Shown here: positions 62,986 through 64,000 of the stretch, in pieces | Position numbering within the stretch: position 1 is the first letter of the stretch | How the letters are laid out: each line of letters begins with the position of its first letter | Assembly (NCBI GenBank): GCA_040220875.1 | Contig: JAVJVX010000005.1 | Coordinates: 585,665-649,664 of the forward strand | Length of the DNA stretch: 64,000 bases | From: Alphaproteobacteria bacterium | Lineage (GTDB): Bacteria; Pseudomonadota; Alphaproteobacteria; JAVJVX01 | Direction: 5' to 3' | Position numbers and translations under genes: made by a program | Notes under the pieces: generated by a model | The model's database searches: none | Seen by the model: the letters and a program-made list of their open reading frames with translations, nothing else | What the model was told of the DNA's origin: nothing

Positions 62986-63957
62986 CTAAAGTGCGCGCAA
63001 TGCGTCCATCGTGCGCAGGACCGCGGGTCCGATCAGGACGACGAAAAGCGTCGGCAGGATGAAGATAATCATCGGCACGGTCATGGTCGCCGGCAGGCGG
63101 GCGGCTTTCTCCTCGGCGCGCAGCAAGCGCTGATCTCGATATTCGGCTGCCAGCACCCGAAGCGCGCGTGCCAGCGGCGTACCGTATTTTTCCGTCTGCA
63201 ACAGTGCGTTTGTGAGGCTTCGCATCTCAGGAATATCGACGCGGCGTCCGAGATTGTCCAAGGCCTGCCTGCGCCGAGGCAGAAAGCCGAGCTCGATCGC
63301 AGTCACATCCAGTTCGTCCGATACTTCGGGCGCAGCCTGGCGCATTTCCCGCGCGACCCGCGTAAAGGTCGCATCGAGCGACAGCCCCGCCTCGGCGCAG
63401 ATCACCATGAGATCAAGCGCATCTGGCAGACCCTTTCGGATTTTCGACCAGCGCTTGCTGATCGCATTGCGCACGAACAGCTCCGGTGCATAAGCCCCGG
63501 CCACCACCAGCAGAGCGGCGATCAGAAGGCGTGTCGTGACGCTCGTCTCGTACGGGCCCGAGGCAAATAATGTCAGGATTACGAACAGCCCGACGAGCAG
63601 CGGCAGGGAAAGTCGCGCGAACAGATAGCGTACCAGCCCCTGCTCCGATCGCCAGCCGGCCTGAGCCAGCTTGAGGCGCGTCCTCTCCGCCTCGCGCGTG
63701 CGCAGCAGGTTGAACTGCCGAACCACCCGTTCCATGAATTTCGTGCGGTCCACCAGCGCCACGCGCCGTCGGGGCTCGGCCATGGCGTGCCGCAGGCGCT
63801 CGCGCCGGTCGATCAGGGCACTGATGCGCTGGCCGTATTCGCTTTCCGGCAAAAGCGCGCGCCAGATCGCAACGACCGTCAGGAAGGCCATGGCCCCGGT
63901 CAGAATGGCCAGCGCATCCGCCTGGTCCAGGCCAAAGGGCAACAGCGTCTCGATCAT
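62986..63957 (-). CDS. tadC: Type II secretion system F-like protein TadC
   Basis: 323 residues. Membrane helices at the N-terminus, in the middle (LPLLVGLFVILTLFAS and LIAALLVVAGAYAPELFV) and at the C-terminus (MIIFILPTLFVVLIGPAVL). The region KGLPDALDLMVICAEAGLSLDATFTRVAREM is the GspF/TadBC signature. TadC is an inner-membrane platform protein of Tad/Flp pili. Its ATG overlaps the stop of the preceding tadB (ATGA). Confidence 0.93.
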   Translation of the reverse strand: MIETLLPFGLDQADALAILTGAMAFLTVVAIWRALLPESEYGQRISALIDRRERLRHAMAEPRRRVALVDRTKFMERVVRQFNLLRTREAERTRLKLAQAGWRSEQGLVRYLFARLSLPLLVGLFVILTLFASGPYETSVTTRLLIAALLVVAGAYAPELFVRNAISKRWSKIRKGLPDALDLMVICAEAGLSLDATFTRVAREMRQAAPEVSDELDVTAIELGFLPRRRQALDNLGRRVDIPEMRSLTNALLQTEKYGTPLARALRVLAAEYRDQRLLRAEEKAARLPATMTVPMIIFILPTLFVVLIGPAVLRTMDALRAL

Positions 63958-64000
63958 ATTTCGAATCTCACCATTTTTGCCATGACGCCGGCGCCCATCA
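63954..64000 (-). CDS. tadB: TadB, last 14 codons (truncated by window edge)
   Basis: On the minus strand the frame ending at the TGA at 63956-63954 reads MGAGVMAKMVRFEI, a typical TadB C-terminus (MxKMVxFEI). It overlaps the tadC start by ATGA, the usual tadB-tadC arrangement. Only the end is visible, so the call rests on this short match and on gene order. Confidence 0.7.
   Translation of the reverse strand, partial: MGAGVMAKMVRFEI

Overview
The window is a G+C-rich chromosomal segment of an alphaproteobacterium. The evidence is gene content and order: an F1-only atpHAGDC operon, mdh-sucCD-sucAB-lpd, sdhCDAB, the envC-ctpA-polysaccharide deacetylase-rppH block, a DUF2336 protein and the end of a Tad pilus operon. 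I cannot place it below class; a Rhodospirillales- or Parvibaculales-like lineage would fit. Most of the window is compact housekeeping DNA with many ATGA or TGATG start/stop overlaps.

Layout. (1) Positions 1-6176 are an accessory block that ends against the 3' side of a tRNA-Ser(CGA) gene. It holds the 3' end of a thymidine/AMP-phosphorylase-type gene, a divergent PRPP synthetase, a SHOCT-domain membrane protein, an unidentified membrane protein, an APC permease, a Na/Ca-exchanger-like protein and an A+T-richer orphan gene with a possible nuclease-type core. (2) 6230-18839: tRNA-Ser, an exported coiled-coil protein, rplU-rpmA, obgE-proB-proA-nadD-rsfS-rlmH, the cell-envelope block and rppH, then a convergent ferritin-like gene. 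(3) 19052-29361: the F1 ATP synthase operon and priA on the minus strand; talC, DUF484 and xerC on the plus strand. (4) 29074-47228: a long minus-strand run encoding much of the TCA cycle (mdh, sucCD, sucA, sucB, lpd, sdhCDAB), with NAD biosynthesis (nadA, nadC), zapE, a CitE-like lyase and asd. (5) 47358-48954: small genes including a periplasmic protein with two OB-like repeats. (6) 49054-56121: ffh-rpsP-rimM-trmD-rplS followed by leuC-leuD-leuB, all on the minus strand. (7) 56653-60441: dapF-mtaB-ftsY-ispZ in a tightly overlapping plus-strand operon. (8) 60464-64000: a small proline-rich protein, DUF2336, a PagL-like outer-membrane protein, tadC and the last codons of tadB.

The most interesting non-coding signal is between ffh and dapF, at about 56478-56589. 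It is an unannotated small RNA candidate with a GACCCGGG/CCCGGGTC stem, a CCUCCUCCC (anti-Shine-Dalgarno-like) motif in the loop, and a strong intrinsic terminator. Other regulatory candidates are a 17-bp palindrome inside the promoter spacer of the coiled-coil gene (7230-7246), an interrupted palindrome between sucD and sucA (35057-35084), and an inverted repeat upstream of the sRNA (56405-56430). I found no CRISPR array, prophage, IS element or rRNA. No large new multi-gene system is evident; the best novelty candidates are the sRNA, the orphan gene beside tRNA-Ser and the tandem OB-like periplasmic protein.
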